A stretch of 16,041 nt of DNA from Verrucomicrobiota bacterium (GCA_023446735.1 JAEXPQ010000338.1:1-16041), one strand, 5' to 3'; counted from the first letter of the stretch, positions 7,503 through 15,496 are shown. Notes: generated from the letters alone by a model not told the origin. Numbers and translations are program-made.

Positions 7503-7526
7503 GGGAAAGCCGGAAGGCGGTTTCCC
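7503..7526 (-). terminator. Hairpin between lysR-type gene and tatA, possible terminator
   Basis: GGGAAAGCC (7503-7511) pairs with GGC (7516-7518) and TTTCCC (7521-7526) around the loop GGAA, with a two-base bulge at 7519-7520. It lies about 36 nt beyond the LysR-type gene on the minus strand. Only a short TTT follows, so it may be a weak terminator. Confidence 0.35.
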
Positions 7527-7561
7527 GCGATCCGATGGCGCACGCCGCGGCGGCGCGCGTC

Positions 7562-8446
7562 TTATCCGCGGGGCAGCTGGTCGAGCAGGGCGAGGAAATT
7601 GTGGAGCAGCGGCGAATCGTCGCCGTGGTTCCATACGGCGCAGAGGTCGAAGGGGTCGCAATCGGTCGGGAGCACCGCCACGCCGGAGAGATCGGCGGGC
7701 AGGCCGAGCCGGGGCAGGAGCGCCACGCCCATGCCGGCGGCGACCAGGCCGGCCAGACCGGGCAGGTTCTTCGTGCTGCTGCGGCTGAACTTCGGCGTGA
7801 AGCCGGCGTTGCGGCAGGTCTGGTGGATGAAGTTGCGGTAACCGTTGTCCGGCGTGTCCACGCAGATCCACTCCTCGCGGCGCAGGTCGGCCAGTTTCAC
7901 GGTGGCGCGGCTGGCGAGCCGGTGGCGGCGCGGCACGATCGCGACCGTCTCGGTGTGGAAAAGCTCCCGCGCCGCGAAGGCCGGGTCGGGGCCGAGGATG
8001 GAGGAGACGATGAACCCGAGGTGGATGGTGCGCGCGTGGAGGGCCGCGATCTGCTCGCTCATCGGCAGGTCGCGGAAGCTCACCTCGACGTTCGGGTACT
8101 GGCGCCGGTACTCGGATACGGCTTGCGTCACCACCGAGTTGGGCAGGCGCCAGTCGAGGCCGATGCGCAGCTCGCCGGCGGCGCCGTTGGTGGCGGAGCG
8201 CACCGCGGTCGCGGCGATGTCGACTTGCGCGAGGATCTTCTGGGCGTGGGCGAGGAAAAGCCGGCCGGCGTCGGTGAGCAGCACGCGCTGCCGGTTGCGG
8301 TCGAGCAGGTTGGTGCCGAGCTCGTCCTCGAGCGCCTTGACCTGCCGGCTGAGTGCCGGTTGGGCCACGCGCAGGCGCTCGGCGGCGCGGGTGAAGTTGA
8401 GCGTCTCCGCCACGGCGCAGAAGTAACGGAGATGACGGAGTTCCAT
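7562..8446 (-). CDS. LysR-family transcriptional regulator
   Basis: This is a DNA-binding regulator of 294 residues, the usual LysR length. The N-terminal winged helix-turn-helix is classic: MELRHLRYFCAVAE, then FTRAAERLRVAQPALSRQVKALEDELG and LLDR...LTDAG (about residues 1-62). A linker helix (about 63-90) leads into a periplasmic-binding-protein-like effector domain starting near ELRIGLDWRLP, with LGFIVSSI, the VAIVPRRHRLAS segment and GLVAAGMGVALLPRLG near the end. The effector cannot be deduced. The N terminus is fixed by MELRHLRYF; no Shine-Dalgarno site is seen. It lies 122 nt downstream of the outer-membrane efflux gene on the same strand, with a GC hairpin between. LysR regulators are usually divergent from their target, and here no divergent partner exists, so the target is unknown; the efflux operon and tatA are both possible. 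Confidence 0.95.
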   Translation of the reverse strand: MELRHLRYFCAVAETLNFTRAAERLRVAQPALSRQVKALEDELGTNLLDRNRQRVLLTDAGRLFLAHAQKILAQVDIAATAVRSATNGAAGELRIGLDWRLPNSVVTQAVSEYRRQYPNVEVSFRDLPMSEQIAALHARTIHLGFIVSSILGPDPAFAARELFHTETVAIVPRRHRLASRATVKLADLRREEWICVDTPDNGYRNFIHQTCRNAGFTPKFSRSSTKNLPGLAGLVAAGMGVALLPRLGLPADLSGVAVLPTDCDPFDLCAVWNHGDDSPLLHNFLALLDQLPRG

Positions 8447-8514
8447 GCGCCGGCACTAAACGACACGCCGGGCGACGGGACAAGTGTGTGGTGCGGCCGG
8501 GGCCGGACGCGCAA

Positions 8515-8543
8515 CAGCCGCACGGCCCAAGCCGGTGCGGCTG
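8515..8543 (-). terminator. Strong GC hairpin after the efflux operon, possible terminator
   Basis: CAGCCGCAC (8515-8523) and GTGCGGCTG (8535-8543) form a perfect 9-bp stem, and inside it GGC/GCC (8524-8526, 8531-8533) can pair around a CCAA loop. It begins 26 nt after the stop of the last efflux gene on the minus strand. There is no T-tract, so a Rho-type end or mRNA 3' protection is as likely as intrinsic termination. Confidence 0.42.
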
Positions 8544-8568
8544 CGAAGCGCGGACGGTCGCGGGTCGG

Positions 8569-9999
8569 CTATTGCCGAGGCGACGGTTCTTCCACGCCGC
8601 CGCCGCCGAGCGCGGTGTAGAGCTGCACGCGGCTGGCCAGCGTGGTGCGGCGCAGCGCGACGAGGCCCTGCTGCGCGGCGTAGAGCGAACGTTGGGCGTC
8701 GAGCACCCGCAGGTAGCTGTCGATGCCCTGCTCGAAACGCGCGGTGGCGAGGCGGTGCGCCTCGGTGAGCGCCGCGACGAGGCGCTCCTGGGCGGCGAGC
8801 TGTTCGCCGAGCGTGGCGCGGGCGGCGAGGGTGTCGGCGACATCGCGGAACGCGCTCTGGATCGCCTTCTCGTATTGGGCGACGGCGAGCTCGCGCTGCA
8901 CCTGCGCGGCGCGGTGGGCCGTCCAGGTGCGGGCGTCGAAGAGCGGCAGACTGGCCGATGGCAGGAAGCTCCAGGTGCCGGTGCCGCCGTCGAACAGGCC
9001 GGAGAGCTCGCGGCTGCCGGAACCGAGCGTGCCGGTAAGCGCGATACGCGGGAAGAACGCGGCGCGGGCGGCGCCGAGGTCGGCGTTGGCCGCCTTGAGG
9101 CTGGCCTCGGCGCGCAGGACATCGGGCCGGTCGAGCAGGATCTCCGAGGGCAGACCGGCGCGAACTTCGCGGAAGTAGGAGCCTTCGCCCAGGCCGGCCG
9201 GCTGGAGTTCGGCGGGGAGCGTGGTGCCGACGAGGAGCGTGAGGGCGTTCTCGTCCTGCGCGACCTGGCGGGTGTATTGCGCGACGCTGGCGCGGGCGGT
9301 CTCGAGCGGGATCTGCGCCTGGCGGAGGTCGAGCTCGGTGGCGATGCCGGCGTCGTACTGGCGGTGCACGAGGTCGTAGGAGCTCTGCTGGGCGTCGAGC
9401 GTGCGGTGGGCGAAGGCGAGGGCGTCGCGGTCGGCGGCGAGGGCGAGGTAGGCGCCGGAGACGCCGGAGATCAGCACGGTCTGGGCGCCGCGGCGGGCTT
9501 CGCGCGAGGCCTGGTACTGTTGCCACGCCTCCTTGTTCAGACTGCGTACGCGACCGAAGAAATCGATCTCCCAGGAGAACACGCCGGCGGCCACGCTGTA
9601 GCTCTCGCTCGTGCGCGGCTGGCCGGGCTGGGTGAGCTCGGCGGCGGCGCGCTGCTTGCCGCCCTGGCCGGTGGCGGCGAGGGCGGGGAAGAGCGAGTCG
9701 CGCTGGATGCCGTACAGGGCGCGGGCGAGTTCGGCGTTGAGCGCGGCCACGCGCAGGTCGCGGTTGTGGCGGAGCGCGAGCTCGACGACCTGGCGGAGCC
9801 GGGCGTCGACGATGAAGTCGTGCCAGGCGGTGTCGGCCGAGGCGGAGGAATCGGATACGGCGTCGCCCAGGGCGGTGGCGGAGGCGGCGGGCCACTGGCC
9901 GGCGACCGGCGCGGCGGGGCGGCGGTAGCGCGGCTCCAGGGTGCAGCCGGCGACGCCGAGGGCGAGGACTCCGAGCAGGACGGGAGAGAGACGGTTCAT
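8569..9999 (-). CDS. Outer-membrane efflux lipoprotein, OprM/NodT type (TolC superfamily)
   Basis: This is the outer-membrane channel of the tripartite RND pump encoded upstream. The 476-residue product begins with a lipoprotein signal, LALGVAG-Cys19, followed by TLEPRYRRP, the usual start of NodT/OprM proteins. Two repeated OEP halves follow, each with long alpha-helical hairpin segments. These include FSWEIDFFGRVRSLNKEAWQQY in the first half with DAGIATELDLRQAQ, and SLPLFDARTW with RFEQGIDSYLRVLDAQRSLY in the second. Length matches the family. I start at the Met giving MNRLSP because the lipobox then sits at the usual distance. However, an upstream in-frame ATG (10033-10035) overlaps the pump gene's stop as ATGA and would add 12 residues, so coupled initiation there is quite possible. 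It is the last gene of the efflux operon. Confidence 0.94.
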   Translation of the reverse strand: MNRLSPVLLGVLALGVAGCTLEPRYRRPAAPVAGQWPAASATALGDAVSDSSASADTAWHDFIVDARLRQVVELALRHNRDLRVAALNAELARALYGIQRDSLFPALAATGQGGKQRAAAELTQPGQPRTSESYSVAAGVFSWEIDFFGRVRSLNKEAWQQYQASREARRGAQTVLISGVSGAYLALAADRDALAFAHRTLDAQQSSYDLVHRQYDAGIATELDLRQAQIPLETARASVAQYTRQVAQDENALTLLVGTTLPAELQPAGLGEGSYFREVRAGLPSEILLDRPDVLRAEASLKAANADLGAARAAFFPRIALTGTLGSGSRELSGLFDGGTGTWSFLPSASLPLFDARTWTAHRAAQVQRELAVAQYEKAIQSAFRDVADTLAARATLGEQLAAQERLVAALTEAHRLATARFEQGIDSYLRVLDAQRSLYAAQQGLVALRRTTLASRVQLYTALGGGGVEEPSPRQ

Positions 10000-10031
10000 G
10001 GGTGGTGTTTCCCGGTGAGGGGTGGGGGCGC

Positions 10032-13000
10032 TCATTTCGTGGCCGGGGCGGGTTTGCGTTTGCCGAACGCCTTTTCGATCAGGACGTAGAACAGCGGCGC
10101 GAAGAGCACGACGAGCACGGTGCCGGTGACCATGCCGCCGAGCACGGAGGTGCCGATGGCCTTCATGGCGCCGGCGCCCGCGCCCCAGGCGATGGCCAGC
10201 GGCACGACGCCGAAGCCGAACGCCAGCGAGGTCATGACGATCGGGCGCAGGCGGAGCTTGGCCGATTCGAGGGTGGCCTCGATCAGGCCGAGGCCCTCCT
10301 CGTAGCGCGCCTTGGCGAACTGGACGATGAGGATGGCGTTCTTGGTGGTGAGGCCGAGGGTGGTGAGCAGGCCGATCTGGAAGTAGACGTCGTTGGTGAG
10401 CCCGCGCATCGAGGAAGCAATCACGCCGCCCAGCGCGCCCAGCGGGAGCACGAGGAGGATCGACATCGGGATGGGCCAGCTCTCGTAGAGGGCGGCCATG
10501 CAGAGGAAGATCACGAAGATCGAGAAGGCGTAGAGCAGGCCGGTCTGCGAGGAGGACTGGCGCTCCTGGTAGGAGAGGCCGGTCCAGTCGTAGCCGATGC
10601 CCTGCGGCAGCTTCGCGACGATCTCCTGCAGGGCCTGCATGGCCTCGCCGGAGCTGCGGCCGGGGGCGGGCTGCGCCCAGATATTCATCGACGGGAAGCC
10701 GTTGAAACGCTCGAGGCGCGGGGAGCCGCTCGCCCAGCGCAGTGTGGCGAAGGAGGAGAACGGCACCATCTTGCCGGCGTTGTTGCGCACGTGGACCTTC
10801 TCGAGGTCGGAGGGGAGGCGGCGGAAGGGGGCGTCGGCCTGGACGAAGACGCGTTTCACGCGGCCGCCCTTGATGAAGTTGTTCACGTAGGCGCTGCCGA
10901 AGGACGCGGAGAGCGTGCTGTGGATCGAGCTGAGCGGCAGGCCGAGCGCGCCGGCCTTGTCCCAGTCGACGTCGATGCGCAGCTGCGAGGTGTCCTCCAT
11001 GCCGTTGGGGCGCACGCTGGCCAGCCGCGGGTCCTGCATGGCCATCCCGAGGAGCTGGTTGCGGGCGTTCATGAGCGCCTCGTGGCCGAGGCCGCCGCGG
11101 TCGAGCAACTGGAAGTCGACGCCCTGGGCCATGCCGAGCTCGGTGACGGCGGGCGGGGCGAAGGCGAAGATCATGCCGTCGCGTTTGGTGGCGAACCGGC
11201 GGAGCACGCGGCCGGCGATGGCGGAGACCTTCTGGTGCGACTCGGTGCGTTGGTCCCAGTCCTTGAGCTTGGCGAACACCATGCCGTTGTTCTGCGCGGT
11301 GCCGGAGAAGCCCATGCCGGCGATCATCATGGCGGACTCGACCGAGTCCGACTCGTGGTCGCGCAGGTACGCGTAGAGCTCGTCGGCGGCGGCCTGGGTC
11401 TGCTCAAGGGTGGCGCCGGTGGGCAGCATGATCTGGCACATGAGCATGCCCTGGTCCTCGTCGGGCAGGTAGCTGGTGGGCATGCGCTGGAAGAGGAAGC
11501 CGAGGCCGCCGACGATGAGCACGAAGACGGCGACGTAGCGCAGGCGGCGGTGGAGCACGTGGCTGACGTGGCGCACGTACAGGTCGCGGAAGCGCGCGAA
11601 GGCATGGTCGAACCAGAGGAAGAACGGCCGGAGGAACCACACCGCGCCCTCGGCGGCCTCGTGGCCCTTCGCGACGGGCTTGAGCATCGAGGCGCAGAGC
11701 ACCGGCGTGAGGATCAGCGCGACGACGACCGAAAGCAGCATCGCGGCGGCGATTGTCACCGAGAACTGGCGATAGATGACGCCGGTCGAGCCGCCGAAGA
11801 ACGCCATCGGGCCGAAGACGGCCGAGAGCACCAGGCCGATGCCGATGAGGGCCGGCGTGATCTGGTCCATCGACTTGGCGGTAGCGGCGTAGGGCGAGAG
11901 CCCTTCCTCGGACATGATGCGCTCGACGTTCTCGACGACGACGATGGCGTCGTCGACCAGCAGGCCGATCGCCAGCACCATGGCGAACATGGTGAGCATG
12001 TTGATCGAGTAGCCGAAGAGCGCGAGGACGGCGAAGGTGCCCAGCAGCACGACCGGCACGGCGATGGTGGGGATGAGCGTGGCGCGCATGTTGCCCATGA
12101 ACAGCCACATCACCAGGAAGACCAGGAGCACGGCCTCGAAGAGGGTCTTCACCACCTCGTCGACGGCCACGCGGACGAACGGCGTGGTGTCGTACGGGTA
12201 GACGACCTTCATGCCGTGCGGAAAGAACTCGCTCATCTCGGCGAGCTTGGCCTTCACGGCGTCGGCGGTATCCAGGGCGTTGGCACCCGGGGCCTGGCGG
12301 ATGGCCATGGCGGCGGCGGGCTTGCCGTTGAAGTGCACGTCCATGTTGGCGAACTCGGTGCCGAGCTCGGTGCGGCCGACATCGGCGATGCGCACGACGG
12401 AGCCGTCGGCGTTGGTGCGGAGGGGCACGCGGGCGAACTCCTCGGGGGTCTGGAGGAGGTTCTGGACGACGAGGGTGACGTTGAGGCGCTGGCCGGGGAC
12501 GGCGGGGGCGCCGCCGAGCTGACCGGCGGAGACCTCGACGTTGTAGGTCTTCAGCGCGGCGACGACATCGGTGATGGTGAGGCCGTACTCGGTGAGCTTG
12601 TCGGGATCGAGCCAGACGCGCATCGCGTAGCCGGAGCCGAAGGTGTTGACCTCACCGACCCCGGGGATGCGGGCGAGGACCTTCTCGAGGTTGGAGACGG
12701 TGTAGTCCTGCAGGTCCGTGCGGTCCATGCTGCCGTCCTCGGAGATCAGGCCGATGATGAGCAGGTAGTTGCGGGTGGACTTGCTGACGGTGACGCCGGA
12801 GGCCTGCACGGAGCTCGGCAGGCTCGACATGGCGAGCTGGAGCTTGTTCTGGACCTTGGCCCAAGCCAGGTCGGGATCGGTGCCGGGTTTGAAGGTGAGC
12901 TCGAGGCGGCTGCCGCCGGAGGAGTCGCTCGTGCCGGCGATGTAGAGCATGTCGTCGAACCCGGTCATCTTCTGCTCGATGAGCTGGGTGACGCTGTTCT

Positions 13001-13175
13001 CGACGGTCTCGGCGGAGGCTCCCGGATACGAGGCCTCGATGGCGATCGAGGGCGGGGCGATCGGCGGGTATTGCGAGATCGAGAGGTTTCTGATCGCGAG
13101 CAGGCCGAGCGTCATCATCGCGATCGCGACGACCCACGCGAAGACCGGGCGCTGGAGAAAGAAGCGGGAGAGCAT
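10032..13175 (-). CDS. RND efflux pump inner-membrane transporter, HAE1 type (AcrB/MexB-like)
   Basis: This proton-driven drug/solvent exporter works as a trimer in the inner membrane. The 1047-residue length matches AcrB (1049). The N-terminal FFLQRPVFAWVVAI helix is followed by the periplasmic porter (YPGASAETVENSV, FKPGTDPDLAWAKVQNKL). The proton-relay pair Asp408-Asp409 lies in GLLVDDAIVVVENVERIM. A second porter half begins near PTSYLPDEDQG. The relay Lys is in TKNAILIVQFAK, and the final RLRPIVMTSLAFGFGVVPLAIAWGAGAG-AIGT-VLGGM motif is diagnostic of HAE1 pumps. All key residues I can check are present, so the pump looks functional. GAGG precedes the start by eight bases. It is 17 nt after the adaptor gene. 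Substrates cannot be read from sequence; the MarR gene in the operon suggests small aromatic or toxic compounds. Confidence 0.97.
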   Translation of the reverse strand: MLSRFFLQRPVFAWVVAIAMMTLGLLAIRNLSISQYPPIAPPSIAIEASYPGASAETVENSVTQLIEQKMTGFDDMLYIAGTSDSSGGSRLELTFKPGTDPDLAWAKVQNKLQLAMSSLPSSVQASGVTVSKSTRNYLLIIGLISEDGSMDRTDLQDYTVSNLEKVLARIPGVGEVNTFGSGYAMRVWLDPDKLTEYGLTITDVVAALKTYNVEVSAGQLGGAPAVPGQRLNVTLVVQNLLQTPEEFARVPLRTNADGSVVRIADVGRTELGTEFANMDVHFNGKPAAAMAIRQAPGANALDTADAVKAKLAEMSEFFPHGMKVVYPYDTTPFVRVAVDEVVKTLFEAVLLVFLVMWLFMGNMRATLIPTIAVPVVLLGTFAVLALFGYSINMLTMFAMVLAIGLLVDDAIVVVENVERIMSEEGLSPYAATAKSMDQITPALIGIGLVLSAVFGPMAFFGGSTGVIYRQFSVTIAAAMLLSVVVALILTPVLCASMLKPVAKGHEAAEGAVWFLRPFFLWFDHAFARFRDLYVRHVSHVLHRRLRYVAVFVLIVGGLGFLFQRMPTSYLPDEDQGMLMCQIMLPTGATLEQTQAAADELYAYLRDHESDSVESAMMIAGMGFSGTAQNNGMVFAKLKDWDQRTESHQKVSAIAGRVLRRFATKRDGMIFAFAPPAVTELGMAQGVDFQLLDRGGLGHEALMNARNQLLGMAMQDPRLASVRPNGMEDTSQLRIDVDWDKAGALGLPLSSIHSTLSASFGSAYVNNFIKGGRVKRVFVQADAPFRRLPSDLEKVHVRNNAGKMVPFSSFATLRWASGSPRLERFNGFPSMNIWAQPAPGRSSGEAMQALQEIVAKLPQGIGYDWTGLSYQERQSSSQTGLLYAFSIFVIFLCMAALYESWPIPMSILLVLPLGALGGVIASSMRGLTNDVYFQIGLLTTLGLTTKNAILIVQFAKARYEEGLGLIEATLESAKLRLRPIVMTSLAFGFGVVPLAIAWGAGAGAMKAIGTSVLGGMVTGTVLVVLFAPLFYVLIEKAFGKRKPAPATK

Positions 13176-13192
13176 GGCGGTTTACCTCGGGC

Positions 13193-14413
13193 TCAGTGCG
13201 CGGCGGGCGTGGCGGGGACGGCGGACGGCGAATTGGCGCCAGCTGGGGCGACGCGCACGGTCATGCCGGGGCGGATGCGCTGAAATCCCTCGACGACGAG
13301 GCGGTCGCCCGGCTGCAGGCCGGAGGCGACGAGCCACTGGTTGCCCACGGCGCGGTCGACGACGACGGGGCGGCGCTGCACGGTGCCGGCCTGGTCGACG
13401 AGCAGAACGTACGGGTTGCCGCGAGGATCGCGGCTGACGCTCTGCTGGGGCACAAGGATGGCGGCGGGTTGCACGCCTTCCTGGATCACGGTGCGTACGA
13501 ACATGCCGGGGAGCAGCGTGCCGGAGGGGTTGGGGAAGAGCAGGCGAAGCGTGACCGAACCGGTGGTGCGGTCGACCTCGGTGTCGCGGAACTGGAGGGT
13601 GCCGGCGAGCGGGTAGGGCGTGCCGTCCTCCTGGACGAGGCGCACCTCGCTGCGGTCCGCGGCGGCGCCGGCGAGCCGGCCGTCGGCCAGGCGGCGCTCG
13701 AGGCGCAACACCTCGGCGGTGGACTGGGGCACATCGACGTAGATCGGGTCGAGCTGCTGGATGGTGGCGAGGGCGACGGGCTGATAGGCGGTGACGATGG
13801 CGCCGTCGGTGACCGTGGAGCGGCCGATGTGCCCGGAGATCGGCGACACGATGGTGGTGTAGCCGAGGTTGATGCGGGCGTTCTCGAGGGCGGCGCGTTG
13901 GTAGGCGACATCGGCCTCGGCCTGTTGGAGAGCCGCGGCGGCGTCGTCGTGGGTCTGTTGGCTCACGGCCTTGTCGGCGACGAGGGCGGCGTAGCGCTCG
14001 GCGCGGGCGCGCACGGTCGGGAGGTTGGCCTCGGCGCGGGCCAGGGCGGCCTGAGCGCTGGCGAAGGCGGCCCGGAAGGGCGCGGGGTCGATCTGGTAGA
14101 GCGGCTGGCCGGCGGCGACCTCGCCGCCCTCGGTGAAGAGGCGTTGCTGGACGAGCCCGTTGACCTGGGGCCGGACCTCGGCGACGCGGAAGGCGGCGGT
14201 GCGGCCGGGCAGTTCGGTGGTGAGCGTGAGCGGTTGCGCGGCGACGACGGCGACGGCGACCTCGGGGGCGGGCTGGGCGCCCGACGGGGTCTTCGGCCCG
14301 CAGGCGGCGAGCAGCAGGCACCCCGCCGCGGCGGCGGCGAGGGTGAGGGCACGGCGCGGGCCGTGGCGGAAGGTGGAGACCGGTTCCAAGGGCGACTGGG
14401 CGTGGGTGTGCAT
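13193..14413 (-). CDS. Periplasmic adaptor lipoprotein of RND pump (AcrA/MexA-like, MFP family)
   Basis: This bridges the inner-membrane pump and the outer-membrane channel. The 406-residue product has a lipoprotein signal with lipobox LLAA-Cys38, preceded by a longer than usual N-terminal stretch containing PRRALTL. Domains follow in order: a barrel-sandwich half with LPGRTAAFRVAEVRPQVNGLV, the GGEVAAGQPLYQIDPAPF motif, an alpha-helical hairpin (about 110-175, AQAALARAEANLPTVRARAERYAALV), and the second lipoyl half INLGYTTIVSPISGHIG. Next come a beta-barrel domain (IYVDVPQSTAEVLRL, DRTTGSVTLRLLFPNPSGTLLPGMFVR) and a membrane-proximal C terminus. Length fits AcrA. The start has no clear Shine-Dalgarno; it lies 16 nt after the MarR stop. 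The downstream pump is 17 nt away, so the genes are surely co-transcribed. Confidence 0.96.
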   Translation of the reverse strand: MHTHAQSPLEPVSTFRHGPRRALTLAAAAAGCLLLAACGPKTPSGAQPAPEVAVAVVAAQPLTLTTELPGRTAAFRVAEVRPQVNGLVQQRLFTEGGEVAAGQPLYQIDPAPFRAAFASAQAALARAEANLPTVRARAERYAALVADKAVSQQTHDDAAAALQQAEADVAYQRAALENARINLGYTTIVSPISGHIGRSTVTDGAIVTAYQPVALATIQQLDPIYVDVPQSTAEVLRLERRLADGRLAGAAADRSEVRLVQEDGTPYPLAGTLQFRDTEVDRTTGSVTLRLLFPNPSGTLLPGMFVRTVIQEGVQPAAILVPQQSVSRDPRGNPYVLLVDQAGTVQRRPVVVDRAVGNQWLVASGLQPGDRLVVEGFQRIRPGMTVRVAPAGANSPSAVPATPAAH

Positions 14414-14429
14414 GGCGGAAAGGGATGGT

Positions 14430-14963
14430 TCAGACGTTCTGTGTCGAAGGAGTGGATTCTGGAGCGGTGGACTCGCGGAAATGGGTGGTGAGGCGCTGGC
14501 AGGCGCCCACGAGGAGCTGCGGCTCCGTGTCGCGGAGACGCTGCGAGAGCTGGGTCACGGTCTGGAGCAGGACGGTCTCGGCGCGGTCGGCGAGCGCGCG
14601 GCCGGCGTCGGTGAGGGAGATGAGGTAGTTGCGCCGATCCTCCTTGCTGCGGCGGCGCTCCACCACGCCGCGGGCGAGGAGGGTGTCGATGATGTCGGTC
14701 ATGGCGGCGCGGCTGGTGTCGGTATGGCTGGCGATGGTGGTCGGGAGCGCGGGTTCGGGGTCGAGCGCGCGCAGGACGACGAGGCTGGAGAACTGGTGTT
14801 CGGAGAGGGCGAGCCGGTGGAGTTCCTGCCGGGCGGTGGAGCGGATGGAATCGGCGGCGGCGAGCAGGCCGAGCAGGGCGTGGCAGCGCGTCTCGTCGTA
14901 GTCGGCGCGTTGACGGGCGATGGCCAGCAGGGTGCGGAAGACGAGGGTGTCGCGCAGGATCAT
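14430..14963 (-). CDS. MarR-family transcriptional regulator of the efflux operon
   Basis: This is a winged-helix repressor, most likely autoregulating this efflux operon and released by a phenolic or drug-like ligand or by oxidation. The 177-residue product has an N-terminal dimerisation helix, LALSEHQFSSLVVLRAL, then the recognition region IASHTDTSRAAMTDIIDTLLARGVVERRRSKEDRRNYLISLTDAG, whose DRR-Y-ISLT wing is diagnostic of MarR proteins. A C-terminal dimerisation helix and a polar tail follow. Two Cys are present (about residues 27 and 155). I chose the ATG at 14963 because it begins just before the first MarR helix and overlaps the upstream GNAT stop as ATGA (14960-14963). The frame stays open to 15227, but that extension is Arg/Pro-rich shadow sequence. 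It has no own Shine-Dalgarno, so translation is probably coupled to the acetyltransferase. Confidence 0.93.
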   Translation of the reverse strand: MILRDTLVFRTLLAIARQRADYDETRCHALLGLLAAADSIRSTARQELHRLALSEHQFSSLVVLRALDPEPALPTTIASHTDTSRAAMTDIIDTLLARGVVERRRSKEDRRNYLISLTDAGRALADRAETVLLQTVTQLSQRLRDTEPQLLVGACQRLTTHFRESTAPESTPSTQNV

Positions 14964-15475
14964 GATGGGGGCGGCTGGTCGGAGATCCGGTAACTCGCGG
15001 TGAATCCGGTATCGACGGGGTGGAGCGCGAAGCCGAGGTTGCGGAACAGCCCCTTGGCGGCGGCGGGGATCGGGTCCGCCACGACGACCTGACGCAGTTC
15101 CAGGTCGCAGGCGGCCTTGAGGGAGTAGATCAGCAGGAGCGAACCGAGCCCGCGGTCGCGGTGGCCGGTGGCGGACCAGCGGGGAAGGAGGCGCACGAGC
15201 GGGCGCCTCAAGGCGCGTGGTAGCCACGGGGCGGCCCCGTCGGCGATGTGCAGTTCGACGAGGCGGCCGGTCCGGTCGGAGATCTCGAGCGTCGCCCGCC
15301 CGATCGTCGCTCCCCGGGCGGTGGTGAGAATGTAGCGGATACCGGAGGGGCCGATCTCGCCGCGCAGGAGATAGGGTCGGCCCCAGCGATCCCGGATGGG
15401 TTGGGTGACGGGTTCGCCGGCCGGAGCGGCGCGATGTCCGTTGAGCGGCGGCGGTGAGATCGGCTGCGGTGTCAT
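14960..15475 (-). CDS. GNAT-family N-acetyltransferase
   Basis: This is a probable acetyl-CoA-dependent N-acetyltransferase of 171 residues. The GNAT signature is seen in its C-terminal half: a beta strand RLVELHIAD, a pyrophosphate-binding loop segment GHRDRGLGSLLLIYSLKAA (Q/R-x-x-G-x-G/A type, here RDRGLG), then LRQVVVADP and AAAKGLFRNLGFAL, the usual motif A/B end. The first 35 residues are Pro-rich and look disordered. The substrate is unknown: small molecule, drug or protein are all possible. It is the first gene of the minus-strand operon and overlaps the MarR gene by four bases, which ties it to the efflux system. A possible leader hairpin (15476-15496) abuts its start. The coding call rests on clear motif conservation and on the overlap; the exact start is the only Met available in frame. 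Confidence 0.85.
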   Translation of the reverse strand: MTPQPISPPPLNGHRAAPAGEPVTQPIRDRWGRPYLLRGEIGPSGIRYILTTARGATIGRATLEISDRTGRLVELHIADGAAPWLPRALRRPLVRLLPRWSATGHRDRGLGSLLLIYSLKAACDLELRQVVVADPIPAAAKGLFRNLGFALHPVDTGFTASYRISDQPPPS

Positions 15476-15496
15476 CCCCGCAGTTTATTCCCGGGG
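15476..15496 (-). other. Short leader hairpin directly before the GNAT start
   Basis: On the minus strand CCCCG (15492-15496) can pair with CGGGG (15476-15480), which abuts the ATG, across an 11-nt A/T-richer loop. This would sequester the only G-rich stretch near the start codon. The stem is only five base pairs and could be chance. Confidence 0.25.

Noticed and set aside
10002..13283. A 1093-codon plus-strand open frame opposite the RND pump gene
   Set aside because: Its product is a low-complexity Gly/Glu/Asp/His/Val-rich string with no domain pattern, and it is exactly antisense to a pump gene with all expected motifs. Long antisense frames are normal in such GC-rich DNA.
14964..15227. 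N-terminal extension of the MarR gene by 88 codons
   Set aside because: The extension is Arg/Pro-rich, lies fully inside the GNAT gene in another frame, and the MarR fold begins at the ATG at 14963.
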